Shown here in pieces: positions 17,894-25,746 of a stretch of DNA of 64,000 nt; the first letter of the stretch is position 1, and each line of letters opens with the position of its first letter. The stretch is from Pseudomonas sp. 31-12 (GTDB taxonomy: Bacteria; Pseudomonadota; Gammaproteobacteria; Pseudomonadales; Pseudomonadaceae). The stretch lies in NCBI RefSeq assembly GCF_003151075.1, contig NZ_CP029482.1, positions 4,836,001 to 4,900,000 on the forward strand, read 5' to 3'. The notes below the pieces were generated by a model that was not told the DNA's origin, searched no databases, and saw only the letters and a list, made by a program, of their open reading frames with translations. A program made the position numbers and the translations under genes.

Positions 17894-19855
17894 ATGCCCG
17901 GACTCAGCAAAATCCTCATCGCCAACCGCGGTGAAATCGCCTGCCGCATCCAGCGCACCGCCCAATCTCTGGGCTACCGTACCGTTGCCGTGTTCAGCGA
18001 TGCCGACGCCGACGCCTTGCACGTCCAAATGGCCGACGAAGCGGTCAACATCGGCCCTGCCCCGGTGCAGCAGTCCTACCTGAACATCCCGGCGATCATC
18101 GACGCCGCGCGGCGCAGCGGTGCCGACGCGATCCATCCCGGCTATGGCTTCCTCTCGGAAAACGTCGAGTTCGCCCTCGCCTGCCAACACGCCGGCATCA
18201 CCTTCATTGGCCCGAGCCCCGAAGCGATTGAGTTGATGGGCAGCAAGCGCCTGTCGAAACTCGCCATGCTCGCGGCCGGCGTGCCGTGCATCAAAGGCTA
18301 TCAAGGCACCGAACAGGACGACGCAACCCTGAGCCGCGAAGCTGAAAGCATCAGTTACCCGCTGATGATCAAGGCCAGCGCCGGCGGTGGCGGGCGCGGC
18401 ATGCGCCTGGTGCACAGCGCCGACGAGTTGCTGGAACAGCTGCGAACCGCGCGCTCCGAAGCGATGCACGGGTTTGGCAGCGATGAACTGATCCTTGAGC
18501 AAGCGCTGATCGATCCGCGTCACATCGAGGTTCAGGTGTTCGGCGACCAGCATGGCAACCTGATCTACCTCGGCGAGCGCGACTGTTCGATCCAGCGCCG
18601 CCACCAGAAAGTCATCGAAGAAGCACCCTGCCCGGTGATGACCAGCGAGTTGCGCCAGGCCATGGGTGAAGCGGCGCTCAAGGCCGGGCGTGCGGTGAAT
18701 TACGTGGGTGCCGGCACTGTGGAATTCTTGCTGGATGCACGCGGGCAGTTCTACTTTCTAGAGATGAACACTCGGCTGCAAGTGGAACACCCGGTGACCG
18801 AATTGATCACCGGCCTTGATCTGGTGGCCTGGCAGCTGCATGTCGCCGAAGGCCTGCCGCTGCCTTTGAAACAAGAGGAAGTGCAGCTCAACGGGCATGC
18901 CATGGAAGTGCGTTTGTACGCCGAAGATCCGGCCCAGGGCTTTTTGCCGCAAACCGGTCGAATCGAGACGTGGGAGCCTGCCTTGCAGAACGGTGTGCGC
19001 ATCGATCATGGCTTGATCGAAGGCCAGGACATCAGCCCGTTCTACGATCCGTTGCTGGGCAAAATCATCGCCCACGGCACCACCCGCGAAGAGGCCCGGC
19101 GCAAACTGCTGCGGGCCGTGCAGGACAGTGTGCTGCTGGGCGTGCAAAGTAATCAGCGCTTGCTCGCCAGCCTGCTGCAACACCCGCAATTCATCAGCGG
19201 CGAATTCAGCACCGGCTTCATCCCGAGCTGTTTCGCCGACCATCCTTGCCTGCATCCGCCGGTGCCGAGCGCCGAAGAGCTGGCCATTGCTGCCGCGCTG
19301 TTCTACCACGCTTCGGCGCAAGCCCATCCCGCCCCGCTGGCCGGTTGGCGGAATAACGCCAGCGTGCCTCTGCATTTTCGAATCGGCCTGGAGGATCAGG
19401 ACTGGCCGGTGGAATTGAACGCAGTGCCTGACGCACCGTACCGTTTGCAAACCGGCGACCGAACCCTCGAATTGAAGGTCATCCAGTGCGACGGGCATTG
19501 GGCAACGCTGGTGATCGACGGCATTCGCCAACGTCACGCCTACCGCCTGACGGCCGGGCAACTCTGGCTGTTCACCCGTCCGGGCAGCCTGCGCCTGGTT
19601 GATCGGACCCAAGCCTTGGTCAGCAGCCAGGCCAGCGTCAGTTCCGGCACCCTCAAGGCGCCCATGGACGGGGCGATCGTCGACGTGCTCGTCAGCGAGG
19701 GCAGCCCGGTCAGCAAAGGTCAGCTGCTGGTGGTGCTTGAAGCGATGAAAATGGAACACCCGCTCAAATCAGGTATCGACGGGGTGCTTAAACGCTTGCA
19801 GGTGCGGGTCGGCGATCAGGTCAAAAATCGTCAGATTTTGTTGGAGGTCGAATAA
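17894..19855 (+). CDS. atuF: Geranyl-CoA carboxylase, biotin-carrying (alpha) subunit AtuF
   Basis: A 653-residue acyl-CoA carboxylase alpha subunit. Biotin carboxylase domain at about 1-445 (ILIANRGEIACRI, the ATP-grasp loop KASAGGGGRGMR, FLEMNTRLQVEHPVTE), a linker, and a C-terminal biotinyl domain with EAMKMEHP; the biotinylated Lys is residue 619. It carboxylates biotin using ATP and bicarbonate and feeds AtuC. The ATG at 17894 follows AAGGGAAC. A REP element separates it from atuE. In P. aeruginosa atuG and atuH follow; here an exonuclease gene follows instead. Confidence 0.93.
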   Translation: MPGLSKILIANRGEIACRIQRTAQSLGYRTVAVFSDADADALHVQMADEAVNIGPAPVQQSYLNIPAIIDAARRSGADAIHPGYGFLSENVEFALACQHAGITFIGPSPEAIELMGSKRLSKLAMLAAGVPCIKGYQGTEQDDATLSREAESISYPLMIKASAGGGGRGMRLVHSADELLEQLRTARSEAMHGFGSDELILEQALIDPRHIEVQVFGDQHGNLIYLGERDCSIQRRHQKVIEEAPCPVMTSELRQAMGEAALKAGRAVNYVGAGTVEFLLDARGQFYFLEMNTRLQVEHPVTELITGLDLVAWQLHVAEGLPLPLKQEEVQLNGHAMEVRLYAEDPAQGFLPQTGRIETWEPALQNGVRIDHGLIEGQDISPFYDPLLGKIIAHGTTREEARRKLLRAVQDSVLLGVQSNQRLLASLLQHPQFISGEFSTGFIPSCFADHPCLHPPVPSAEELAIAAALFYHASAQAHPAPLAGWRNNASVPLHFRIGLEDQDWPVELNAVPDAPYRLQTGDRTLELKVIQCDGHWATLVIDGIRQRHAYRLTAGQLWLFTRPGSLRLVDRTQALVSSQASVSSGTLKAPMDGAIVDVLVSEGSPVSKGQLLVVLEAMKMEHPLKSGIDGVLKRLQVRVGDQVKNRQILLEVE

Positions 19856-19926
19856 GGCGCTAGGCGGATCCGCCGGCTTTGGCTACGCTCAAGCCCTATC
19901 AGGACGCGGATACCAGGAACCCTGCG

Positions 19927-20475
19927 ATGCCTCACTGGCTGGTGATTGATCTGGAAGCCACCACCGATGACGGTGGCTGGCCAGTTACGGAAATGGAAAT
20001 CATCGAAATCGGTGCCACCCTGGTGGACCGCAAAGGGCGCGAAGTGGATTACTTCCAGTGCTTCATACGGCCATTGCGGCGTCCGCTGCTGACGCCGTTT
20101 TGCCGGGAACTGACGCACATCACCCAGGCCAACGTCGACGCCGCGCAGACGCTGAGCGAGGTCTGGCCGTCGTTCGAGCAATGGCTCGGGCAGCATAAAT
20201 CGAAGCTGGAGGGCTGGGCCAGTTGGGGCGATTACGATCGCAAGCAACTGCTTCAGGAATGGCAGCGGCTGCAACTGACCAGCGTTCTGGCCAGCGTGCC
20301 GCACATGAATCTCAAGCAGCGCTTTGCCAAGGCCCGGCGCCTGGAGCGTCCGCTGGGGCTCAACGGCGCGTTGCAACTGGCGGGCATGCAGTTCAACGGC
20401 CAACAGCATCGGGCGCTGGAAGATGCGCGCAATACGGCGCGTCTGTTGCCACAGGTTCTCCCGCCGGAGAGGTGA
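19927..20475 (+). CDS. DEDDh-type 3'-5' exonuclease
   Basis: A 182-residue exonuclease-fold protein with the acidic motifs DLEAT (Asp8, Glu10), an Asp in WGDYDRKQL, and [14 protein letters not shown] (His-x4-Asp) near the end, i.e. a complete DEDDh set. This is the KapD/ERI-1-like group of small 3'-5' exonucleases; the substrate (RNA or DNA) is not evident. The ATG at 19927 follows an AGGA 8 nt upstream. It lies 71 nt after atuF, where atuG would be in P. aeruginosa. Confidence 0.85.
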   Translation: MPHWLVIDLEATTDDGGWPVTEMEIIEIGATLVDRKGREVDYFQCFIRPLRRPLLTPFCRELTHITQANVDAAQTLSEVWPSFEQWLGQHKSKLEGWASWGDYDRKQLLQEWQRLQLTSVLASVPHMNLKQRFAKARRLERPLGLNGALQLAGMQFNGQQHRALEDARNTARLLPQVLPPER

Positions 20476-20536
20476 CGGCGTTCAAGGCCTTGTGCATACT
20501 GGCCGGCCCTTTTTAGCCCTTTTCGAGGAATCGCCC

Positions 20537-20821
20537 ATGTTTAAAGTCAACGAGTACTTCGACGGCACCGTCAAGTCGATCGCCTTTGGCACCGCTGAAG
20601 GTCCTGCGACCATTGGCGTCATGGCTCCGGGCGAATACGAATTCGGCACCAGTCAGCGTGAAATCATGCACGTGGTGACCGGCGCCCTGACCGTCAAACT
20701 GCCTGACAGCACCGATTGGGAAACCTTCGCCGCCGGCAGCCAGTTCAACGTGCCTGCCAACAGCAAGTTCCAGCTGAAAGTGGCCGTCGACACCGCTTAT
20801 CTGTGCGAATACCGCGGCTAA
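20537..20821 (+). CDS. ppnP: Pyrimidine/purine nucleoside phosphorylase PpnP
   Basis: A 94-residue single-domain cupin (formerly DUF1255), length typical of the family. Conserved stretches: [41 protein letters not shown] and [13 protein letters not shown]. PpnP cleaves nucleosides with phosphate to base and ribose-1-phosphate. The ATG at 20537 follows GAGGAA by 7 nt. It ends just before a strong bidirectional terminator. Confidence 0.93.
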   Translation: MFKVNEYFDGTVKSIAFGTAEGPATIGVMAPGEYEFGTSQREIMHVVTGALTVKLPDSTDWETFAAGSQFNVPANSKFQLKVAVDTAYLCEYRG

Positions 20822-20845
20822 ACCCCCGGGTTTTCACAGCGACAC

Positions 20846-20883
20846 AAAAATGCCCGGGTCCTTTTGGGACCCGGGCATTTTTT
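20846..20883. terminator. Bidirectional Rho-independent terminator
   Basis: A-run, stem TGCCCGGGTCC / GGACCCGGGCA, TTTT loop and T-run. It lies between the convergent ppnP and MOSC genes and reads well on both strands. Confidence 0.95.
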
Positions 20884-20895
20884 CATCCAGAGTGT

Positions 20896-21702
20896 TTACT
20901 CCAGGATGGTGACTTCCATACCGACTTCAAGTTGGCCGTTGCTATCGTTGACCAGATTCTGGCCGAACATCGCGCCGTCGGCTTCGGAACGGTATTTCTG
21001 CAACGTCGCCAGAGGTTCGCGATCATCGCTGCGCAAACCGGTTTGCGGGTCGATGGTGGTCAGAATGCAGCGTGAGCAGGACTTCACCACCCGGAACTCG
21101 ACATCGCCGATGCGGATACGCCTCCAGCGGTCTTCGGCAAACGCCTCGCTGCCCTCAATCACCAGATTTGGTCGAAAACGCAGCATCTCCAGCGGTCGCC
21201 CGACTTTTTGCGACAAGTCTTCCAGGGACGCCTGCCCGATCAGCAGCAGCGGGAAGCCATCGGCGAACGCCACTTGATCGGCATCCCGACCATAGCCCGC
21301 TTGCGTGGTGCGCGCGCGATCCAGAGGAATTTGCACCAGGCGCGTCGACTTTCCAATGAACTCGCTGACCCAGGCACCGGCCTCATCACCGGCATCGGGC
21401 ACCCGCAGACTGTCTTTGAAGATCGTCACGCCGCGCAGTTCAGCGTCGCTGGTTGGCAATGCAATGTCGATGGCTGCGCGTCCGGGAGCACTGAGGGTCA
21501 ATCCGCCGTCGGCATTCCACAACGCCGACAACTGACTCATTTGCCCCACTGCGCGCTGGGTCAGGAAACGCCCGCTGGCCTCGTCCACCAGCATCCAGCG
21601 TCGATCACCATCCAGTCCCAGCTTGTCGAGGCTGACCTGTTGCAGGGTCTCGCCCTTGCCGGATTTCAACGGATAACGGTAAAGCGCGCTCAGACGCAGC
21701 AT
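20896..21702 (-). CDS. MOSC domain protein (YcbX-like)
   Basis: A 268-residue protein: MOSC N-terminal beta-barrel (LRLSALYRYPLKSGKGE at the start) and a MOSC domain with FRVVKSCSRCILTTIDPQTG (about 215-235), whose Cys is the expected molybdenum-cofactor ligand. E. coli YcbX detoxifies N-hydroxylated bases and carries an extra C-terminal ferredoxin domain; this protein ends before it, so its electron donor would be a separate protein. The ATG at 21702 follows AGGGAG by 6 nt and is preferred to one seven codons upstream. Moco genes lie at 27-30 kb. Confidence 0.88.
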   Translation of the reverse strand: MLRLSALYRYPLKSGKGETLQQVSLDKLGLDGDRRWMLVDEASGRFLTQRAVGQMSQLSALWNADGGLTLSAPGRAAIDIALPTSDAELRGVTIFKDSLRVPDAGDEAGAWVSEFIGKSTRLVQIPLDRARTTQAGYGRDADQVAFADGFPLLLIGQASLEDLSQKVGRPLEMLRFRPNLVIEGSEAFAEDRWRRIRIGDVEFRVVKSCSRCILTTIDPQTGLRSDDREPLATLQKYRSEADGAMFGQNLVNDSNGQLEVGMEVTILE

Positions 21703-21786
21703 GGCCAGCTCCCTGGTGGGCAAAAAACGCCACCCTATACGAGCTTGATCGCCAAATCAAAGGCTGAAAACCGCTCCGTGTTTACC

Positions 21787-21878
21787 TTGTGGGAGCGGGC
21801 TTGCTCGCGAACGTGGTTAAACATTCAACATTTATGTCGACTGTTCCGCCGCCTTCGCGAGCAAGCCGGCTCCCACAG
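21787..21878. repeat. REP doublet
   Basis: Inverted pair of REP units (21787-21812 and 21853-21878) in the gap between the MOSC gene and cheV, 40 nt apart. Both genes are on the minus strand, so this lies after the cheV stop. Confidence 0.92.
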
Positions 21879-21907
21879 GTTGACCGTGGGTAACCGTTAA
21901 ATCGTGA

Positions 21908-22843
21908 TCAGGCCGGCACTTCGTCGAGCATCAGGCGCTGGCGAACCACGTCGACGAGTTTGTCCGGCTGGAACTTGGAGAGGAAGTTGTCGCAGCCGAC
22001 CTTCTTGACCATCGAATCGTTGAAGCTGCCCGACAGCGACGTGTGCAGCACCACGTAGAGGCCGCGCAGGCGCGGATCGTTACGGATTTCGGTGGTCAGG
22101 CGATAGCCGTCCATTTCCGGCATTTCCGCATCGGTAAAGACCATCAGCAGTTTGTCAGTCATCGACACGCCGGTATCGGCCCAGGCCTTGAGCATGTTCA
22201 GCGCCTTCAAGCCGTCGCTGGCAATGTGCATCTTCACGCCCAACTGGCCCAGGGTGTCGCGCAATTGCGACAAGGCCACGTTGGAGTCGTCCACCAGCAG
22301 CACTTCACGGCCACGGGCGCGTTCCAACACCGGATCGTCGAGTTTCTCGCGCGAGACCTTGGCGTTGTACGGCACGATTTCGGCCAGGACTTTTTCCACG
22401 TCGATGATTTCCACCAACTGATCGTCGACCTTGCTGATGGCGGTCAGGTAGTGCTGGCGGCCGGCGCTGGCCGGTGGCGGCAGAATGGCTTCCCAGTTCA
22501 TGTTGACGATGCGGTCCACGCCGCCCACCAGGAACGCCTGCACCGAGCGGTTGTACTCGGTGACGATGATCGTGCTGGTAGGGCTGGGCACCAACGGACG
22601 CATGCCGATGGCCTGGGACAAGTCGATCACCGGCAACGTCTGGCCACGCAGGTTGACCACGCCGCATACAAACGGGTGCCGCTGGGGCATCAGGGTCAGC
22701 TTTGGCAGCTGCAACACTTCCTGCACTTTGAAGACGTTGATCGCGAACAATTGCCGACCGGCCAGCCGGAACATGAGAATTTCCAGGCGATTCTCACCCA
22801 CCAGTTGCGTGCGTTGGTCTACCGTGTCGAGAATGCCGGCCAT
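21908..22843 (-). CDS. cheV: Chemotaxis coupling/receiver protein CheV
   Basis: A 311-residue fusion: CheW-like domain (about 15-160, with ENRLEILMFRLAGRQLFAINVFK and GVVNLRGQTLPVIDLS) followed by a response-regulator receiver (about 175-305) with the phospho-acceptor in MVFTDAEMPEMDG. CheV couples receptors to CheA and its receiver helps adaptation. The ATG at 22843 follows AGGAG by 6 nt; an in-frame GTG at 22876 is less likely. A FliA-type promoter lies 43-69 nt upstream, so it would be expressed with late flagellar genes. Confidence 0.93.
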   Translation of the reverse strand: MAGILDTVDQRTQLVGENRLEILMFRLAGRQLFAINVFKVQEVLQLPKLTLMPQRHPFVCGVVNLRGQTLPVIDLSQAIGMRPLVPSPTSTIIVTEYNRSVQAFLVGGVDRIVNMNWEAILPPPASAGRQHYLTAISKVDDQLVEIIDVEKVLAEIVPYNAKVSREKLDDPVLERARGREVLLVDDSNVALSQLRDTLGQLGVKMHIASDGLKALNMLKAWADTGVSMTDKLLMVFTDAEMPEMDGYRLTTEIRNDPRLRGLYVVLHTSLSGSFNDSMVKKVGCDNFLSKFQPDKLVDVVRQRLMLDEVPA

Positions 22844-22885
22844 TAATGACTCCTGGGCTTGTACTGATGAATTCACTAAAGAGGG

Positions 22886-22912
22886 TTATCGGCTGTTTTC
22901 ACCAGACCTTGA
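22886..22912 (-). promoter_or_regulatory. Sigma-28 (FliA) promoter of cheV
   Basis: On the minus strand, TCAAGGTC (22912-22905), an 11-nt spacer, then GCCGATAA (22893-22886). The -10 element is a perfect match to the FliA consensus and the -35 element matches 5 of 8 (TAAAGTTT). Spacing is exactly as expected. Confidence 0.8.
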
Positions 22913-23305
22913 CCCTGGGACAAAATGCCACGATCGGGCATTGATGTCACATTAACATCATGCTTTACTGGCGCTGTGATTTCATCTGCTTCATTCCCTG
23001 CGGCGCGACCTCGGTTTGCACGTTAGGTTCCCCTGTGTAAGGGATTCCCCTAGTAACAATCAGGCCCAACCTGATATTCGCAATATCCAATAGCCATTAA
23101 TGTGACGCCATTCTCATTGCATGAACGGAGTCAGGCTTTTGTGTGCGATCGCAGGTAAGTGGCCATCCACCTTCTCGAGTTCCCCAGCCTGCGCCCAGGC
23201 CTGCCGGAGCGCGATCTCATGCCGGCACGGCAGCGTCGAGACGTTGGACATCTTCGTCGACACACACGACATCCCCTCATTTGACATGACGTTGTGGAGA
23301 TAAGC
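22913..23305. other. Intergenic region with clustered short repeats
   Basis: No convincing gene. Visible elements: inverted repeat TGATGT-N7-ACATCA (22942-22960); direct repeat TTCCCCT at 23028-23034 and 23045-23051; CAGG-N5-CCTG (23061-23073) and GATATT-CGC-AATATC (23073-23087). The cluster lies upstream of the unknown gene at 23306 and may be its control region. Confidence 0.6.
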
Positions 23306-23776
23306 ATGCCGAACGACCCTAAACTGTGGGCTCAGCGCTTTCCGGAGTTCCTCGTCGAGGCGGAAACACTCCTGGCCAAATCGGAGGAGTGCCTTAGCCA
23401 CCTGCAGTTGATCAGCAATGACAAGGACGCAATCGATTGCATGCTCAGCAACCTCCTCAAACTGGCCAGCAAAGCCGATGCCCTGGCACTGGAAGCGGTG
23501 TCTGAATTTTCGCTGCACATCCATGGCTTGTTGAACCACGCTCAAAGCCACATGGAGCTGCATGATCAGGCCTTGGGCGCGCTGAAGGACTGCTTCACGC
23601 TGATGGCCTGGCAACTCGAACTGATCGACCAGACCACCGGCCAACTCAGCCTGGATGACAGCGAACAGACTTCGCTGATCGAAGCCTTTGCGTTTCAGGT
23701 CGGACAAAGTCATTTTCAATTACCGGTTAATTCCAAACCGTTCACGCTCGTTTCCTATTCGGAGCGCCAGGCTTAA
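23306..23776 (+). CDS. Unknown all-helical protein, possibly a histidine-less Hpt-like domain
   Basis: I do not recognise this 156-residue protein. It is predicted to be almost entirely helical, acidic, without signal peptide or membrane segment. Spacing of hydrophobic residues in LLKLASKADALALEAVSEFSLHI recalls the helix that carries the phospho-accepting His in Hpt domains, but at the expected place there is no HxxKG. If this reading is right it would be a phosphotransfer-fold protein that cannot be phosphorylated. The ATG at 23306 has GGAG 6 nt upstream; a GTG four codons earlier is possible. Neighbours are cheV and an orphan kinase-regulator pair, which fits a signalling role but does not prove it. 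Confidence 0.6.
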   Translation: MPNDPKLWAQRFPEFLVEAETLLAKSEECLSHLQLISNDKDAIDCMLSNLLKLASKADALALEAVSEFSLHIHGLLNHAQSHMELHDQALGALKDCFTLMAWQLELIDQTTGQLSLDDSEQTSLIEAFAFQVGQSHFQLPVNSKPFTLVSYSERQA

Positions 23777-24121
23777 TTCGTCCGATAACAATGCCGTGTT
23801 GCGTATTCTTATTGCCATGACGCCGCTCAAAAACTTGAGTGCGCTCATGTCGCAATTGAATATTTCATACCTGTAAACGGCAGTTCGATACGAATAACTA
23901 TTCCCCCCGCCAAAACTTTTTCCATCGTAGAACTATCGTCCAAAACCTTTATTCCTGACCGAATAGACATATATAGCGAACGCGACCGACGGTATCTTAA
24001 GTGGTATTATGCCGACCATTAGTTGACGTCAATTAATGGCAAAGTGACTTCAGATGAGATCGGCCGGTTATATCAAGGCTGTAGTTTCAACCCTGGAGGG
24101 CACTGCTAATACGAGTCACTA
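23777..24121. other. AT-rich intergenic region before the orphan two-component operon
   Basis: No gene is apparent in 345 bp. The region is clearly more AT-rich than its surroundings and holds a 24-bp near-perfect palindrome at 24016-24039 (listed separately). A GGAGGG lies 22 nt before the kinase start, too far to be an ordinary ribosome site. Confidence 0.6.
24016..24039. promoter_or_regulatory. 24-bp palindrome, candidate operator
   Basis: CCATTAGTTGAC followed by GTCAATTAATGG: the two 12-nt arms are reverse complements with one mismatch, and the centre is TTGACGTCAA. It lies 83 bp before the histidine kinase gene. No T-run follows, so it is not a terminator. The size suits a dimeric regulator. 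Confidence 0.75.
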
Positions 24122-25090
24122 ATGATTTTCAGACAGAGACCCGTCAACCACGATGGCCGGTCTGCCCGCAGCGAACATCCATTGGCTCCATCCGCTATGT
24201 ACGCCAGTCTCAAGTCAATCATCCTATGGCCACCCTCTCAAAAAAACGCGCGACGTTTTACGCTTCTGCTGTGTACCGGCTCGGCACTTGGCAGCTTGCT
24301 GGCGTTCAGCCTGTCTGTTCCACTGCCGGTGAGCCTGCTGCTCCTCAATATGGCAGCACTGGCCTGCGTCTGGGTACAACATGGCCTCTCACGTAAATCA
24401 ATAAAATTTCAGCCACAAGAGCTGGCGGACCGTCTACTGGAAGTACAGGAAAACGAACGTCACCGACTCAGTCGAGAACTGCATGACGACATCGGTCAAT
24501 TATTGACCGCTGCAAAACTTCAAAGTGAATGGCTCAAACGCCGGATGCCGGAAGACATGCAAGGCCAGTGTTCGGTGCTTTGCGACACGCTGGATGAAAC
24601 CCTGGCCAAGGTTCGTGATGTCTCGGCCATACTCAATCCAAGGCAGTTGGCCAGTCTCGGGCTGGAGGCCAGTTTGCGTGCTCATCTGCTCAAGACCCTG
24701 GCTAATACTTCGGTGCACTGGAGCCTGGAATGCCATCAACGCTTGACCGGCATTCCTGAAGAAATGGCGGTGGCCGCCTTTAGAATCACTCAGGAAGCGG
24801 TGACCAATATTCTTCGCCACGCCGAAGCGAATAACCTGTTGATCCGCCTGCAACGCATGCCCCAGGGACTCGCGCTGTTGATCAGCGACGATGGCCTGGG
24901 GTTCGCGCCAGCAGCCGACCCCGGTCGAGAGGGACAGCGTGGAATGGCCGGGATGGTGGAACGGATCGATCAGTTGGGCGGTACTCTGGTCGTGACCAGC
25001 GAACCGGGCAAAGGCACTCAAATCGAAGCACTCTTTCCCTGGGCGCCCCGTGCGCTCGAACGGGCCAGTACGAATAAGGTTATGCATTGA
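24122..25090 (+). CDS. Histidine kinase of the NarX/DegS (HisKA_3) family
   Basis: A 322-residue membrane kinase. Two membrane helices (about 44-66 and 68-88) with almost no periplasmic loop, then a dimerisation helix with LSRELHDDIGQLL (phospho-accepting His121), an ATPase domain with ITQEAVTNILRHAEA (N box) and DDGLGF. No extracytoplasmic sensor domain is present, so the signal is likely sensed in the membrane or through a partner. The ATG at 24122 has no good ribosome site; an ATG at residue 26 is an alternative. It overlaps the downstream regulator by 4 nt and the two form a cognate pair. Its physiological signal is unknown. Confidence 0.87.
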   Translation: MIFRQRPVNHDGRSARSEHPLAPSAMYASLKSIILWPPSQKNARRFTLLLCTGSALGSLLAFSLSVPLPVSLLLLNMAALACVWVQHGLSRKSIKFQPQELADRLLEVQENERHRLSRELHDDIGQLLTAAKLQSEWLKRRMPEDMQGQCSVLCDTLDETLAKVRDVSAILNPRQLASLGLEASLRAHLLKTLANTSVHWSLECHQRLTGIPEEMAVAAFRITQEAVTNILRHAEANNLLIRLQRMPQGLALLISDDGLGFAPAADPGREGQRGMAGMVERIDQLGGTLVVTSEPGKGTQIEALFPWAPRALERASTNKVMH

Positions 25091-25746
25091 CTTGTAACTT
25101 ACTTCTGGTGGATGACCACTCGCTTATCAGGGCCGGCGTGCGCGCTCTGGTGCTGGATATTCCCGGCTATGCGGTTATTGGTGAGGCCAATGACGGTTCG
25201 CAGTTACTCGAGATGGTCGAGAAACTGGTGCCTGACATTGTTCTGCTGGATATCTCAATGAAAGAGACCAGCGGCCTTGAGGCCTTGCAACGACTCAAAC
25301 GGGTGCGCCCGCAAAGCAAGGTGCTGATCCTGTCGATGCACACCGATCCTGCACTGATCATGCAGGCGCTTGAGTCCGGTGCTCATGGCTATTTGCTCAA
25401 GGACACCACGGCCACCGAGCTGGAACACGCCCTGGATGCCTTGCGCAACAACGAACGCTACCTGAGCCCGGCCATCGCCCACACGGTCATCAACCAGGCA
25501 CTGATCCGCAACCAGAAACACCAGCCCGAGCCTGCGGACTCGCACAACCTGACGGCCCGTCAGCTGGAAATCCTGCGACTGATCGTTCGCGGCAAATCCA
25601 CCCGGGAAATCGCCAATGGCCTGGGCCTCAGTATCAAAACCGTTGAAACCCACCGCTCGCAGATCATGAAGCGGTTGCAGATCTACGACGTGGCCGGCCT
25701 GGTGCTGTTTGCCGTGCGCGAGCAAATCATCAGTCTGGACGATTAA
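25087..25746 (+). CDS. NarL/FixJ-type response regulator
   Basis: A 219-residue regulator: receiver domain with DD near 9-10, Asp55 in VLLDISM and Lys in LLKDT; C-terminal LuxR-type helix-turn-helix (LTARQLEILRLIVRGKSTREI, SIKTVETHRSQIMKRL). The only start that keeps the whole receiver is a TTG at 25087, which overlaps the TGA of the kinase gene (TTGA) and implies translational coupling. The 3' end runs 17 bp into the convergent yegS gene. Confidence 0.9.
   Translation: MTCNLLLVDDHSLIRAGVRALVLDIPGYAVIGEANDGSQLLEMVEKLVPDIVLLDISMKETSGLEALQRLKRVRPQSKVLILSMHTDPALIMQALESGAHGYLLKDTTATELEHALDALRNNERYLSPAIAHTVINQALIRNQKHQPEPADSHNLTARQLEILRLIVRGKSTREIANGLGLSIKTVETHRSQIMKRLQIYDVAGLVLFAVREQIISLDD

Noticed and set aside
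23121-23303. 60-codon plus-strand frame upstream of the unknown helical protein
   Set aside because: No ribosome site, composition unlike neighbouring genes, and it covers the repeat cluster that looks regulatory.
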